From contig JADLCG010000046.1 in NCBI GenBank assembly GCA_020847355.1, positions 1-12,230 of the forward strand: a stretch of DNA of 12,230 bases. Reading direction: 5' to 3'. The notes beneath the pieces were generated by a model, which did not search any database, was not told the DNA's origin, and saw nothing but the letters and a program-made list of their open reading frames with translations. This stretch comes from Anaerolineales bacterium. Lineage in GTDB: Bacteria > Chloroflexota > Anaerolineae > Anaerolineales > Villigracilaceae. The position numbers and the translations under genes were made by a program. Shown here piece after piece: positions 7,144-12,230 of the stretch (positions within the stretch are counted from its first letter, which is position 1; every line of letters starts with the position of its first letter).

Positions 7144-7172
7144 ATGATACTGTATATTACACAGTATGTCAA
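7144..7172 (-). promoter_or_regulatory. padR-HAAS promoter with operator
   Basis: On the minus strand there is a perfect TTGACA (-35, 7172 to 7167), a 17-nt spacer and TATCAT (-10, 7149 to 7144). An inverted repeat ATACTGT-N7-ACAGTAT (7147-7167) fills the spacer and touches both boxes, as expected for a PadR operator that blocks RNA polymerase. The leader would be about 11 nt. Confidence 0.85.
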
Positions 7173-7181
7173 GGGGCGAAT

Positions 7182-7281
7182 ATCCTGTCATTGCGAGCCA
7201 CGCTCTTGCTCTTCGTGGCGAAGCAATCTCCCACATAATCATGGGATTGCTTCGACCCTTCGGGTCTCGCAATGACGGGAT
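7182..7281. repeat. Branched palindromic repeat of the CATTGCGAG/CTCGCAATG type
   Basis: Outer arms 7182-7197 and 7266-7281 pair over 16 bp with one T:G mismatch and include GTCATTGCGAG/CTCGCAATGAC. Inner arms CGAAGCAATC (7219-7228) and GATTGCTTCG (7245-7254) pair perfectly. Each side between them carries its own small hairpin: GCCACG/CGTGGC (7197-7202 with 7214-7219) and GACCC/GGGTC (7254-7258 with 7262-7266). The whole can fold as a branched cruciform. The terminal sequence resembles a palindromic, MITE/REP-like repeat I recall from intergenic regions of many bacterial groups. It encodes nothing and has no T-tract. Confidence 0.8.
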
Positions 7282-7285
7282 GGTG

Positions 7286-7294
7286 TGTTAAACT
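7286..7294 (+). promoter_or_regulatory. Extended -10 for probable leaderless degV transcript
   Basis: TGtTAAACT ends 6 nt before the degV ATG at 7301, so transcription would start at or beside the start codon. No Shine-Dalgarno is present. The -35 position falls within the right arm of the palindromic repeat and is not recognisable. Confidence 0.5.
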
Positions 7295-7300
7295 CTTCCC

Positions 7301-8137
7301 ATGAAAATCGGCGTCGTCACCGACTCCACTTCGGATTTACCTCAATATTTAATTGAGCGGCATGATATTCAGGTTGTGCCGTCTATTTTGATTTTGGAGG
7401 GGAAAGAATATGCCGATGGAATCGGAATCAGCCGCGAGGATTTTTATAACCGTTTGCCGGCGCTTCAAGGCAAGGCGACAACTGCCGCGCCTTCGATCGG
7501 CGATTTCCTAACGCCTTATCAGACGCTCTTCTCACAAGGCTGTGACCAGATCATCTCAATTCATGCCGCCGGGCAATTAAGCGCGATTATCAATTCGGCG
7601 CGGCAAGCGGCGAAAGAATTTGGCGATAGAGTCACCGTCATTGATAGCGGTTCGCTTTCGATGGGGCTTGGTTTTCAGGCCTTGGCGGCTGTTGAAGAAG
7701 CCGAATCAGGCTTAGGGTCGGCGCTTGAGGCGCTTGAGTCCACGAAGAAGAGATTGAAAGTCTATGCCGCGTTAGATACGCTGGAATATCTCAAACGCAG
7801 TGGGCGCGTGCCCGGCTTAGTTGCAAGCGTGGGCGGACTGCTTTCGATCAAGCCGATTATTGAAATCAAGGACGGGGAAGTGAAACCTGTGGGCGTGGCG
7901 CGGACAACCAAACAAAACGATGAACGGATTTTGAATCTTTTGCTGGAGGTTGGCGAAATGGAACGCCTCGCCATTTTGCATACCAACGCCGAAGCCCGCG
8001 CCAAGAAATTGTTGAGCGAATTAATGAGCCGCGCGAGAAGAAGCGTGCCGCGTGAAATTTTGTTTGTGAATGTGACTGCCGTGATTGGGACGCATTTAGG
8101 ACCTAATGCCATTGGCTTTGCGGCGGTGAAAAAATAA
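7301..8137 (+). CDS. DegV family fatty-acid-binding protein (FakB-like)
   Basis: A 278-residue protein, the usual DegV length. Recognisable elements: MKIGVVTDSTSDLP (1-14), VVPSILILEGKEYADG (25-40), the TTAAPS segment (60-65, normally TSQPS), VIDSGSLSMGLG (113-124), LDTLEYLKRSGRV (the EDD-fold lid), LLSIKPIIEIKDG, and near the end IGTHLGPNAIG. DegV proteins bury a fatty acid in a tunnel and, as FakB, present its carboxylate to FakA for phosphorylation. A FakA homologue lies on the same strand less than 1.6 kb upstream, supporting that role. Departures from the usual pattern: the SSxLSGTYxSA loop reads HAAGQLSAIINSA (88-100), seemingly two residues longer with SG changed to SA, and GPG near the C-terminus is GPN. 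The start follows an extended -10 directly. Confidence 0.9.
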   Translation: MKIGVVTDSTSDLPQYLIERHDIQVVPSILILEGKEYADGIGISREDFYNRLPALQGKATTAAPSIGDFLTPYQTLFSQGCDQIISIHAAGQLSAIINSARQAAKEFGDRVTVIDSGSLSMGLGFQALAAVEEAESGLGSALEALESTKKRLKVYAALDTLEYLKRSGRVPGLVASVGGLLSIKPIIEIKDGEVKPVGVARTTKQNDERILNLLLEVGEMERLAILHTNAEARAKKLLSELMSRARRSVPREILFVNVTAVIGTHLGPNAIGFAAVKK

Positions 8138-8168
8138 TCGTCTCGCGTTCTGTATCTCTTATGCGCCA

Positions 8169-8177
8169 TGATAAAAT
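8169..8177 (+). promoter_or_regulatory. Extended -10 for probable leaderless recG transcript
   Basis: TGaTAAAAT lies in the 48-bp gap after degV and ends 8 nt before the ATG at 8186. It overlaps the alternative ATG at 8168, which argues against that start. No Shine-Dalgarno is seen before either ATG. Confidence 0.55.
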
Positions 8178-8185
8178 CAGATATT

Positions 8186-10678
8186 ATGCAACCATCCTTA
8201 GAGAAACTTCGTAAATTTTTTCGCCTAGAACATGAGAACAAATACCAAAACACCGCCATCATTGGCGGGCTTGCCAAAATGTTGGATTATTGGGAAGGGG
8301 AAGCCCGCGCTGACGCCGTCGCTGAAGAAGTGATTCAAGCCGTTGTGGCGCGTTTGCGCTCGTATGAGAAACTCAGCCCAGAGGGCCGCGCTGAATCGCT
8401 AAAAGGATTATGGAAACGGATTGGCGAAACGTACCCAGAAGCCAATCAAAAACCCCAGCCGGCGCCGCATCACGCCGCGCCCAAGCCTGCTCCTAGCGCT
8501 CAGGCAGAATCCACGCCGCGGCAAACCCAACCTCCGCAACAGCGCCAACCCAAAAGTAGACCAACGCCCGCTCCACGCACCGAAACTACGGCTGGCGCAA
8601 AACACAGCCAAACCCCGGCGGCTTTGAACGCTAAACTAACCGTGCTTCAAGGCGTGGGACCAAAAAACGCCGAATCCCTTGAAAAATTGGGAATGCAAAC
8701 CCTCGGCGATATGCTCTATTATTTCCCGCGCCGTTACGAAGATTACAGCGAACTAAAACCTATCAATGCGTTGATGTATAACGATGTGGTGACGGTCTTG
8801 GGAAATATCACCAGCGTGCATAATCGCCCGATTCGCGGCGGCAAGGCTTCGATGATCGAGGCGATCATCAGCGATGGCACAGGCTCTTTGCGGATTTCGT
8901 TCTTCAACCAGCCGTGGTTGATGAATCGTATGAAATCCGGCGATTCAATTTCCGTCTCTGGAAAGATTGAGCAATATTTGGGGCGGCTAATAATGAATAA
9001 CCCGGATTGGGAAACGGTGGATGTGGACAGCCTGCATACCAATCGCATCGTCCCCATTTATGCGCTCACCGAACGCATCACTCAAAAGTGGCTTCGCGGA
9101 CAAATGAATCAAGTCGTTTCATTTTGGGCGCCCGCCGTGGTGGACGCTTTGCCCGAGAGCATAAAACTTTCTGCGCGTTTGGTCTCTTTGAGCGAAGCGT
9201 TACTGCAGGCGCATTTCCCTAACTCACAAGATAGATTGAAGGGCGCGCGCGAAAGACTCGCCTTTGACGAAATTTTTTATCTGCAAATGGGAGCGTTGCG
9301 TCAGCGGCGGGATTGGCAAGCTGTGGAAGCTCGGCGCTTCAATGTGACCGATGAGTGGGTCGCTGGACGTTTGGCAAATCTGCCCTTTAGCCTGACCGCC
9401 GCTCAAGAGAAAGTTTTCGGCGAGCTTCGTCAGGATTTAGATTCAGGCAAGCCAATGAACCGCTTGGTGCAGGGCGATGTCGGCTCGGGTAAAACAGTTG
9501 TCGCCGCATTGGGCGCAAGTATTGTAGTCGCCGGCGGGGCGCAAGCCGCCATTATGGCGCCGACGGCAATTTTGGCAGAACAGCATTATCGCAACCTCGT
9601 GAAGTTGTTAGGCGGTTTTCTGCAAGAGAGTGAAATTAAGCTCCTCGTTGGCGATACAAGTTCGAGCGAGAAAGAAGCGATCAAGACCGGCTTGGCAGAC
9701 GGTTCCGTCAAATTAGTCATCGGTACGCACGCAATCATTGAGCCGGATGTCCAATTCAAAGATTTGCAATTTGTGACGATTGACGAGCAACATCGTTTTG
9801 GCGTGGAACAACGCGCCGAATTACGCAGTAAAGGCACGAACCCGCATTTGTTGGTGATGACCGCCACGCCAATTCCGCGCTCGTTAGCTTTGACCGTGTT
9901 TGGCGATTTGGATATTTCAGTTATTGATATGATGCCCGCCGGACGGCAACCGATCAATACGTTTGCGCTTCGTCCGCAGGAACGCGAACGCGCCTTCACT
10001 TTGGTTCGCAGTCAAATCAAAGACGGTAAGCAGGCGTTTATCGTTTATCCATTGATTGACGAAAGCGAGAAGTTGGATGCGCGCGCCGCGGTGGATGATT
10101 TTGAAATTTTATCGAAGGAAGTCTTTCCAGATTTGAAACTTGCCTTACTGCATGGCAGAATGAAACCGGCTGAAAAAGACGCAGTGATGACAAAATTCCG
10201 CGATAAGGAATTTGATATTCTGGTCTCTACGACTGTGATTGAAGTGGGCGTGGATGTCCCCAACGCTACGGTGATGTTGATTGAAGGGGCAGACCGCTTT
10301 GGCTTGGCGCAACTTCATCAATTGCGCGGGCGCGTGGGGCGCGGCGCAGATCAAGCCTACTGTCTATTAATCCCAACCCGCGAAGACGCAACTGAAAGTG
10401 AACGCCTACAAGCCTTGGCGCGAACAAACAGCGGTTTTGAATTAGCCGACTTGGATTTGAAGTTGCGCGGTCCCGGCGAGTTTTTAGGAACGCGCCAGAC
10501 TGGCTTCGCTTCTACTTTGAAAATGGCGAGCATTACCGACGTGAAGTTGATTGAGAAAGCCCGCGAACAAGCGCAGGCTTTATTTGCCAAAGACCCTGAA
10601 TTGCAAATGCCCGAACACGCTCTATTGGCTGAAGCCTTTGAAAGATTTTGGAACGGAACGAAGAGCGATATTAGTTAA
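8186..10678 (+). CDS. recG: ATP-dependent DNA helicase RecG
   Basis: An 830-residue SF2 helicase that remodels stalled replication forks and branch-migrates Holliday junctions. In order: an extra N-terminal helical domain (1-85); a low-complexity Pro/Gln/Ala linker (about 86-145); a helix-hairpin-helix-like LQGVGPKNAESLEKLGM (154-170) opening the wedge/OB domain; helicase motif I GDVGSGKT (430-437); Ia MAPTAILAEQH; II DEQH (533-536); III MTATPIPRSLALT; V STTVIEVGVDVP; VI QLRGRVGRG (from about 712); and the C-terminal LKLRGPGEFLGTRQTGF typical of RecG. Every catalytic motif is intact. Typical proteobacterial RecG is about 690 residues, the difference being the N-terminal domain, also known from Thermotoga RecG. 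ATG 8186 is preferred over 8168 because a -10 box covers the latter. Confidence 0.97.
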   Translation: MQPSLEKLRKFFRLEHENKYQNTAIIGGLAKMLDYWEGEARADAVAEEVIQAVVARLRSYEKLSPEGRAESLKGLWKRIGETYPEANQKPQPAPHHAAPKPAPSAQAESTPRQTQPPQQRQPKSRPTPAPRTETTAGAKHSQTPAALNAKLTVLQGVGPKNAESLEKLGMQTLGDMLYYFPRRYEDYSELKPINALMYNDVVTVLGNITSVHNRPIRGGKASMIEAIISDGTGSLRISFFNQPWLMNRMKSGDSISVSGKIEQYLGRLIMNNPDWETVDVDSLHTNRIVPIYALTERITQKWLRGQMNQVVSFWAPAVVDALPESIKLSARLVSLSEALLQAHFPNSQDRLKGARERLAFDEIFYLQMGALRQRRDWQAVEARRFNVTDEWVAGRLANLPFSLTAAQEKVFGELRQDLDSGKPMNRLVQGDVGSGKTVVAALGASIVVAGGAQAAIMAPTAILAEQHYRNLVKLLGGFLQESEIKLLVGDTSSSEKEAIKTGLADGSVKLVIGTHAIIEPDVQFKDLQFVTIDEQHRFGVEQRAELRSKGTNPHLLVMTATPIPRSLALTVFGDLDISVIDMMPAGRQPINTFALRPQERERAFTLVRSQIKDGKQAFIVYPLIDESEKLDARAAVDDFEILSKEVFPDLKLALLHGRMKPAEKDAVMTKFRDKEFDILVSTTVIEVGVDVPNATVMLIEGADRFGLAQLHQLRGRVGRGADQAYCLLIPTREDATESERLQALARTNSGFELADLDLKLRGPGEFLGTRQTGFASTLKMASITDVKLIEKAREQAQALFAKDPELQMPEHALLAEAFERFWNGTKSDIS

Positions 10679-10739
10679 TTAGTTCGCTAGTTATCTGGTT
10701 GACTTGTTGCCAAAGCAAAACTAGATAACTAGAAAACTA
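10677..10739. repeat. Imperfect inverted repeat after recG
   Basis: CTAGTTATCTGGTT (10687-10700) is the reverse complement of AACTAGATAACTAG (10719-10732) with one mismatch. Weaker pairing continues outward to roughly 10677 and 10739. The hairpin would have an 18-nt loop. It has no T-tract on the plus strand, so it is not a standard terminator. Its right arm is made of the first units of the octamer array. Confidence 0.6.
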
Positions 10740-10780
10740 GCAAACGAGCAAACTAGAAAACTAGAAAACTAGGAAACCAA
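10717..10780. repeat. Octanucleotide tandem array (consensus AAAACTAG)
   Basis: Seven to eight consecutive 8-bp units fill 10717-10780: AAAACTAG at 10717, 10733, 10757 and 10765; variants ATAACTAG (10725), CAAACGAG (10741) and CAAACTAG (10749); and a decayed unit GAAACCAA (10773). The array ends 2 nt before the coaD ATG and holds most of the recG-coaD gap. The CTAG of the last full unit followed by GA makes AGGA (10771-10774), the probable coaD Shine-Dalgarno. Confidence 0.85.
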
Positions 10781-10782
10781 AT

Positions 10783-11301
10783 ATGGTTAGAGCTTTATTC
10801 CCCGGAACATTTGACCCAATTCATTATGGGCATATAGATATTGCCAAGCGCGCCTCGAAACTTTTTGACGAAGTAGTTATGGCGGTTTACGATAAGCCGT
10901 TGAAAACGCTGACCTTTTCCCCCGAAGAGCGCATGTCTTTGGTGCAGATCGCATTTGAGCATAATCCTAAAATCAAAGTGACTGGTTACAGCGGGCTGAC
11001 GATTGATTTTGCGCGCAAAATTGACGCGCAAGTGATTGTGCGCGGGTTGCGCGTTTTCTCGGATTTTGAATTTGAGTTTCGCATGGCTTTGGCGAATCAG
11101 CGTTTGGTCAAAGATGCGGTTGAAACTGTGGCGTTGATCACCGCCGAGCAACATACTTTTCTTTCATCTACTACGGTGCGCGAAATTGCCATGTTGAACG
11201 GCGATGTCTCGAGCATGGTGCCGCCGCATGTCGAAAAAGCGCTGAAAGCCAGAGTCGCTCAACTGGGCGGACCCACTCCGCCGAACGCCCTGCGCGATTA
11301 A
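10783..11301 (+). CDS. coaD: Pantetheine-phosphate adenylyltransferase
   Basis: A 172-residue nucleotidyltransferase that joins 4'-phosphopantetheine and ATP to give dephospho-CoA, the fourth step of CoA synthesis from pantothenate, in the cytoplasm. Seen: PGTFDPIHYGH (7-17) with the HxGH nucleotide-binding motif in which His14 replaces the usual Thr; KTLTFSPEER (41-50); VIVRGLRVFSDFEFEFRMALANQ (85-106), which binds phosphopantetheine and ATP; and FLSSTTVREIA (127-137). The length is slightly above the usual 160 because of a Pro-rich tail, GGPTPPNALRD. The start has AGGA 8 nt upstream, supplied by the last octamer repeat. No separate promoter is obvious, so it may be read through from recG or started inside the repeat array. 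Confidence 0.96.
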   Translation: MVRALFPGTFDPIHYGHIDIAKRASKLFDEVVMAVYDKPLKTLTFSPEERMSLVQIAFEHNPKIKVTGYSGLTIDFARKIDAQVIVRGLRVFSDFEFEFRMALANQRLVKDAVETVALITAEQHTFLSSTTVREIAMLNGDVSSMVPPHVEKALKARVAQLGGPTPPNALRD

Positions 11302-11362
11302 AACTGGTCAAAAGATGGATGAAAGCACGCAAGGATTCTTCAATTCATGCGCGACTAATCTG

Positions 11363-11371
11363 TGCTAGAAT
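11363..11371 (+). promoter_or_regulatory. Extended -10 for the coiled-coil gene
   Basis: TGcTAGAAT would start transcription near 11378, with an AAAGGAAG purine run just after it (11382-11389). It overlaps the GTG at 11362 and so supports the internal ATG at 11407 as the real start. No clear -35 is seen. Confidence 0.5.
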
Positions 11372-11406
11372 TGGACTTATCAAAGGAAGCTTGTTACGAG
11401 TCGCTT

Positions 11407-11895
11407 ATGGACATCTTGCAGTTGATTGACCGCTTAGAAGAATTATTTAACGACGCGAAAGCCGTGCCTTTCACGCACAATGTGATTGTGGATGAAGACC
11501 GCATGTTGGAGTTGATTGACCAGATGCGTATTGCCATCCCCGAAGAGGTGAAAAAAGCGCAACAGGTTGTCGCTCAACGTGACCGCGTAATGGCGCAAGC
11601 GCAAGAAGAGGCGAATCGCACTTTGCAGTTGGCGCGCGATAAAGCCGATCAATACGTTCAAAAAGACGTGATTGTACAGGAAGCCCAACGTCGCGCCGAA
11701 CAAATTATCAGTCAGGCGCGCGGCGAAGCGGAAGCTACCCGCGCAGAAGCGGATAATTACGTTGTGGATACTTTGATGCAGTTGCAAGATCAAATCGCCA
11801 AGTTGAGCAATCAGGTTAGCAATGGGGTGCGGATGGTGCAGGAAGATCAGATGCGCAAATCCGGCGCGAGCGTTTCGGAGAGCGCTGAAAAATAA
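11407..11895 (+). CDS. DivIVA/SepIVA-like coiled-coil protein
   Basis: A 162-residue protein that begins MDILQLIDRLEELFNDAKAVPF, followed by VIVDEDRMLELIDQMRIAIPEEVKKAQQVV, then a long, highly charged coiled coil rich in Ala, Gln, Glu and Arg (about 60-145), and a short Ser-rich tail. No signal peptide or membrane span is seen. The same N-terminal pattern occurs in proteins annotated as ATPase, F0-B-like or DivIVA-domain in Chloroflexota and Clostridia; none of the ATPase motifs is present, so that label is misleading. In actinobacteria, SepIVA, a related division and elongation factor, is encoded close to coaD, so a cytoskeletal or septal role is the best guess. The start at 11407 is preferred because the longer GTG 11362 form begins inside the predicted -10. 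Its Shine-Dalgarno is poor (AAAGGAAG about 17 nt upstream). Confidence 0.8.
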   Translation: MDILQLIDRLEELFNDAKAVPFTHNVIVDEDRMLELIDQMRIAIPEEVKKAQQVVAQRDRVMAQAQEEANRTLQLARDKADQYVQKDVIVQEAQRRAEQIISQARGEAEATRAEADNYVVDTLMQLQDQIAKLSNQVSNGVRMVQEDQMRKSGASVSESAEK

Positions 11896-11903
11896 ACGAA
11901 TAA

Positions 11904-11936
11904 CTAAAAAACGCCGAGTTCATCGGCGTTTTTTAG
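11904..11936. terminator. Bidirectional intrinsic terminator after the coiled-coil gene
   Basis: A perfect 14-bp inverted repeat (arms 11904-11917 and 11923-11936, loop GTTCA) has an ACGCCGA/TCGGCGT core, A6 on the left and T6 on the right. It closes the degV-to-coiled-coil block and may also stop transcription from the convergent minus-strand gene. Confidence 0.94.
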
Positions 11937-11996
11937 TCGTAAATATTAATTACTTACCTTGCGCACAGCGAGGAAACTTAGAAGTTGCGGCGCTGA

Positions 11997-12014
11997 AACT
12001 GCGTAACAGCAGTT
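11997..12014 (-). other. Small hairpin at the 3' end of the SMP-30-like gene
   Basis: AACTGC-GTAACA-GCAGTT is a perfect 6-bp inverted repeat overlapping the stop codon of the minus-strand gene. Only TTTC follows on that strand, so it is at most a weak terminator or a 3'-end stabilising structure. Confidence 0.3.
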
Positions 12015-12230
12015 AATTATTGAATTCAAAAGTGGGCATTCCGGTTACTTTGGTTTCCACCTTGAATAGCCCGCCAGAGAGGGGATATTGATTCAATTCC
12101 GCTGGGGTCATGCCCTTGCGCGCAGAAGTTACGTATAACTCGTTCATATTTTTTCCGCCAAAGACCGGACATGAACTTTGCAACGCGGGTATAGAAACAT
12201 GCTCCAACAAGGTAGCAGTATTTGGATTCC
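12013..12230 (-). CDS. SMP-30/gluconolactonase family protein (C-terminal part only)
   Basis: The minus-strand frame is open to the window edge and 71 complete codons are visible, so the start lies beyond base 12230; TTG 12210 is internal. The segment ends CPVFGGKNMNELYVTSARKG (central), then the YPLSGGLFKVE stretch, then a short tail GMPTFEFNN. This matches the last blade and C-terminus of the SMP-30/gluconolactonase/LRE beta-propeller family, where FGG..L..LYVTSAR and P.AGGLF.V are characteristic. Family enzymes hydrolyse sugar lactones with one divalent metal ion, but the metal ligands lie outside the window, so activity and substrate cannot be judged. It converges on the coiled-coil gene across a 117-bp gap holding the terminator. 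Confidence 0.85.
   Translation of the reverse strand, partial: NPNTATLLEHVSIPALQSSCPVFGGKNMNELYVTSARKGMTPAELNQYPLSGGLFKVETKVTGMPTFEFNN

Noticed and set aside
7182..7281. Intrinsic terminator for degV-side transcription
   Set aside because: There is strong pairing but no T-tract on either strand, and no gene ends into it; it lies between divergent genes.
8168..8185. Longer recG start at ATG 8168 (six extra residues)
   Set aside because: The ATG overlaps the extended -10 TGaTAAAAT and has no Shine-Dalgarno; ATG 8186 lies at the predicted transcript start.
7762..8277. 171-residue minus-strand frame across the degV-recG junction
   Set aside because: Antisense to two well-supported genes; its translation resembles no family and looks like a shadow frame.
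10677..10739. Rho-independent terminator for recG
   Set aside because: The hairpin is AT-rich, has a large loop and is followed by A-rich rather than T-rich sequence.
10717..10780. CRISPR-like array
   Set aside because: Units are 8 bp, contiguous and without spacers; no cas genes are nearby.
11362..11406. GTG start adding 15 residues to the coiled-coil protein
   Set aside because: It overlaps the TGcTAGAAT -10, and the family pattern starts MDxLxLIDRLE at 11407.
12198..12210. Complete small protein starting at TTG 12210 on the minus strand
   Set aside because: The frame stays open to the window edge and matches the interior of an SMP-30 C-terminal blade, so it is a truncated larger gene.

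Overview
The window looks like chromosomal core DNA from a member of the Chloroflexota, probably Anaerolineae. This is inferred from several traits: the style of the Ser/Thr kinase (HCD catalytic loop, WGSPLYFSPEQ activation segment), a RecG with an extra N-terminal helical domain, a coiled-coil gene just after coaD, and moderate GC. No rRNA or other taxonomic marker is present, so the assignment is not certain.

Layout. (1) 1-3338, plus strand: the 3' part of a GAF/SpoIIE-type PP2C phosphatase, a membrane-anchored Ser/Thr kinase, and rpe, ending in a bidirectional terminator. (2) 3380-5744: rpmB on the minus strand, divergent from an Asp23/YloU-like gene followed by fakA (YloV/DAK2). The two directions share a 125-bp region with facing, overlapping promoters, and a second bidirectional terminator closes fakA. 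(3) 5810-7180, minus strand: an AT-richer two-gene operon, a PadR repressor and a HAAS-domain six-helix membrane protein. Its promoter carries a perfect inverted repeat between -35 and -10. (4) 7182-7281: a large branched palindromic repeat. (5) 7301-11895, plus strand: degV (fakB-like), recG, an octanucleotide repeat array, coaD and a SepIVA/DivIVA-like coiled-coil gene, with a terminator. (6) 12013-12230, minus strand: the C-terminal end of an SMP-30/gluconolactonase-type protein running off the window.

How the genes fit together. The order phosphatase-kinase-rpe-rpmB-yloU-fakA-(degV)-recG parallels the Bacillus subtilis prpC-prkC-rsgA-rpe-rpmB-yloU-yloV-recG region as I remember it. Here the kinase lacks PASTA domains, the phosphatase is of the SpoIIE/GAF type, and rsgA is absent. 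FakA and the nearby DegV protein are the two halves expected for a fatty-acid kinase (FakA/FakB), which feeds exogenous fatty acids to phospholipid synthesis. CoaD makes the CoA precursor dephospho-CoA.

Expression signals. Three genes (kinase, degV, recG) have a -10 hexamer ending only 6-8 nt before the start codon and no Shine-Dalgarno, so they are probably transcribed leaderless. Other genes (rpmB, Asp23-like, fakA, HAAS) have clear Shine-Dalgarno sequences. I did not find an obviously new multi-gene system. The most unusual elements are the octamer array before coaD, the promoter architecture, the PadR/HAAS insertion next to the palindrome, and sequence departures in FakA and FakB.
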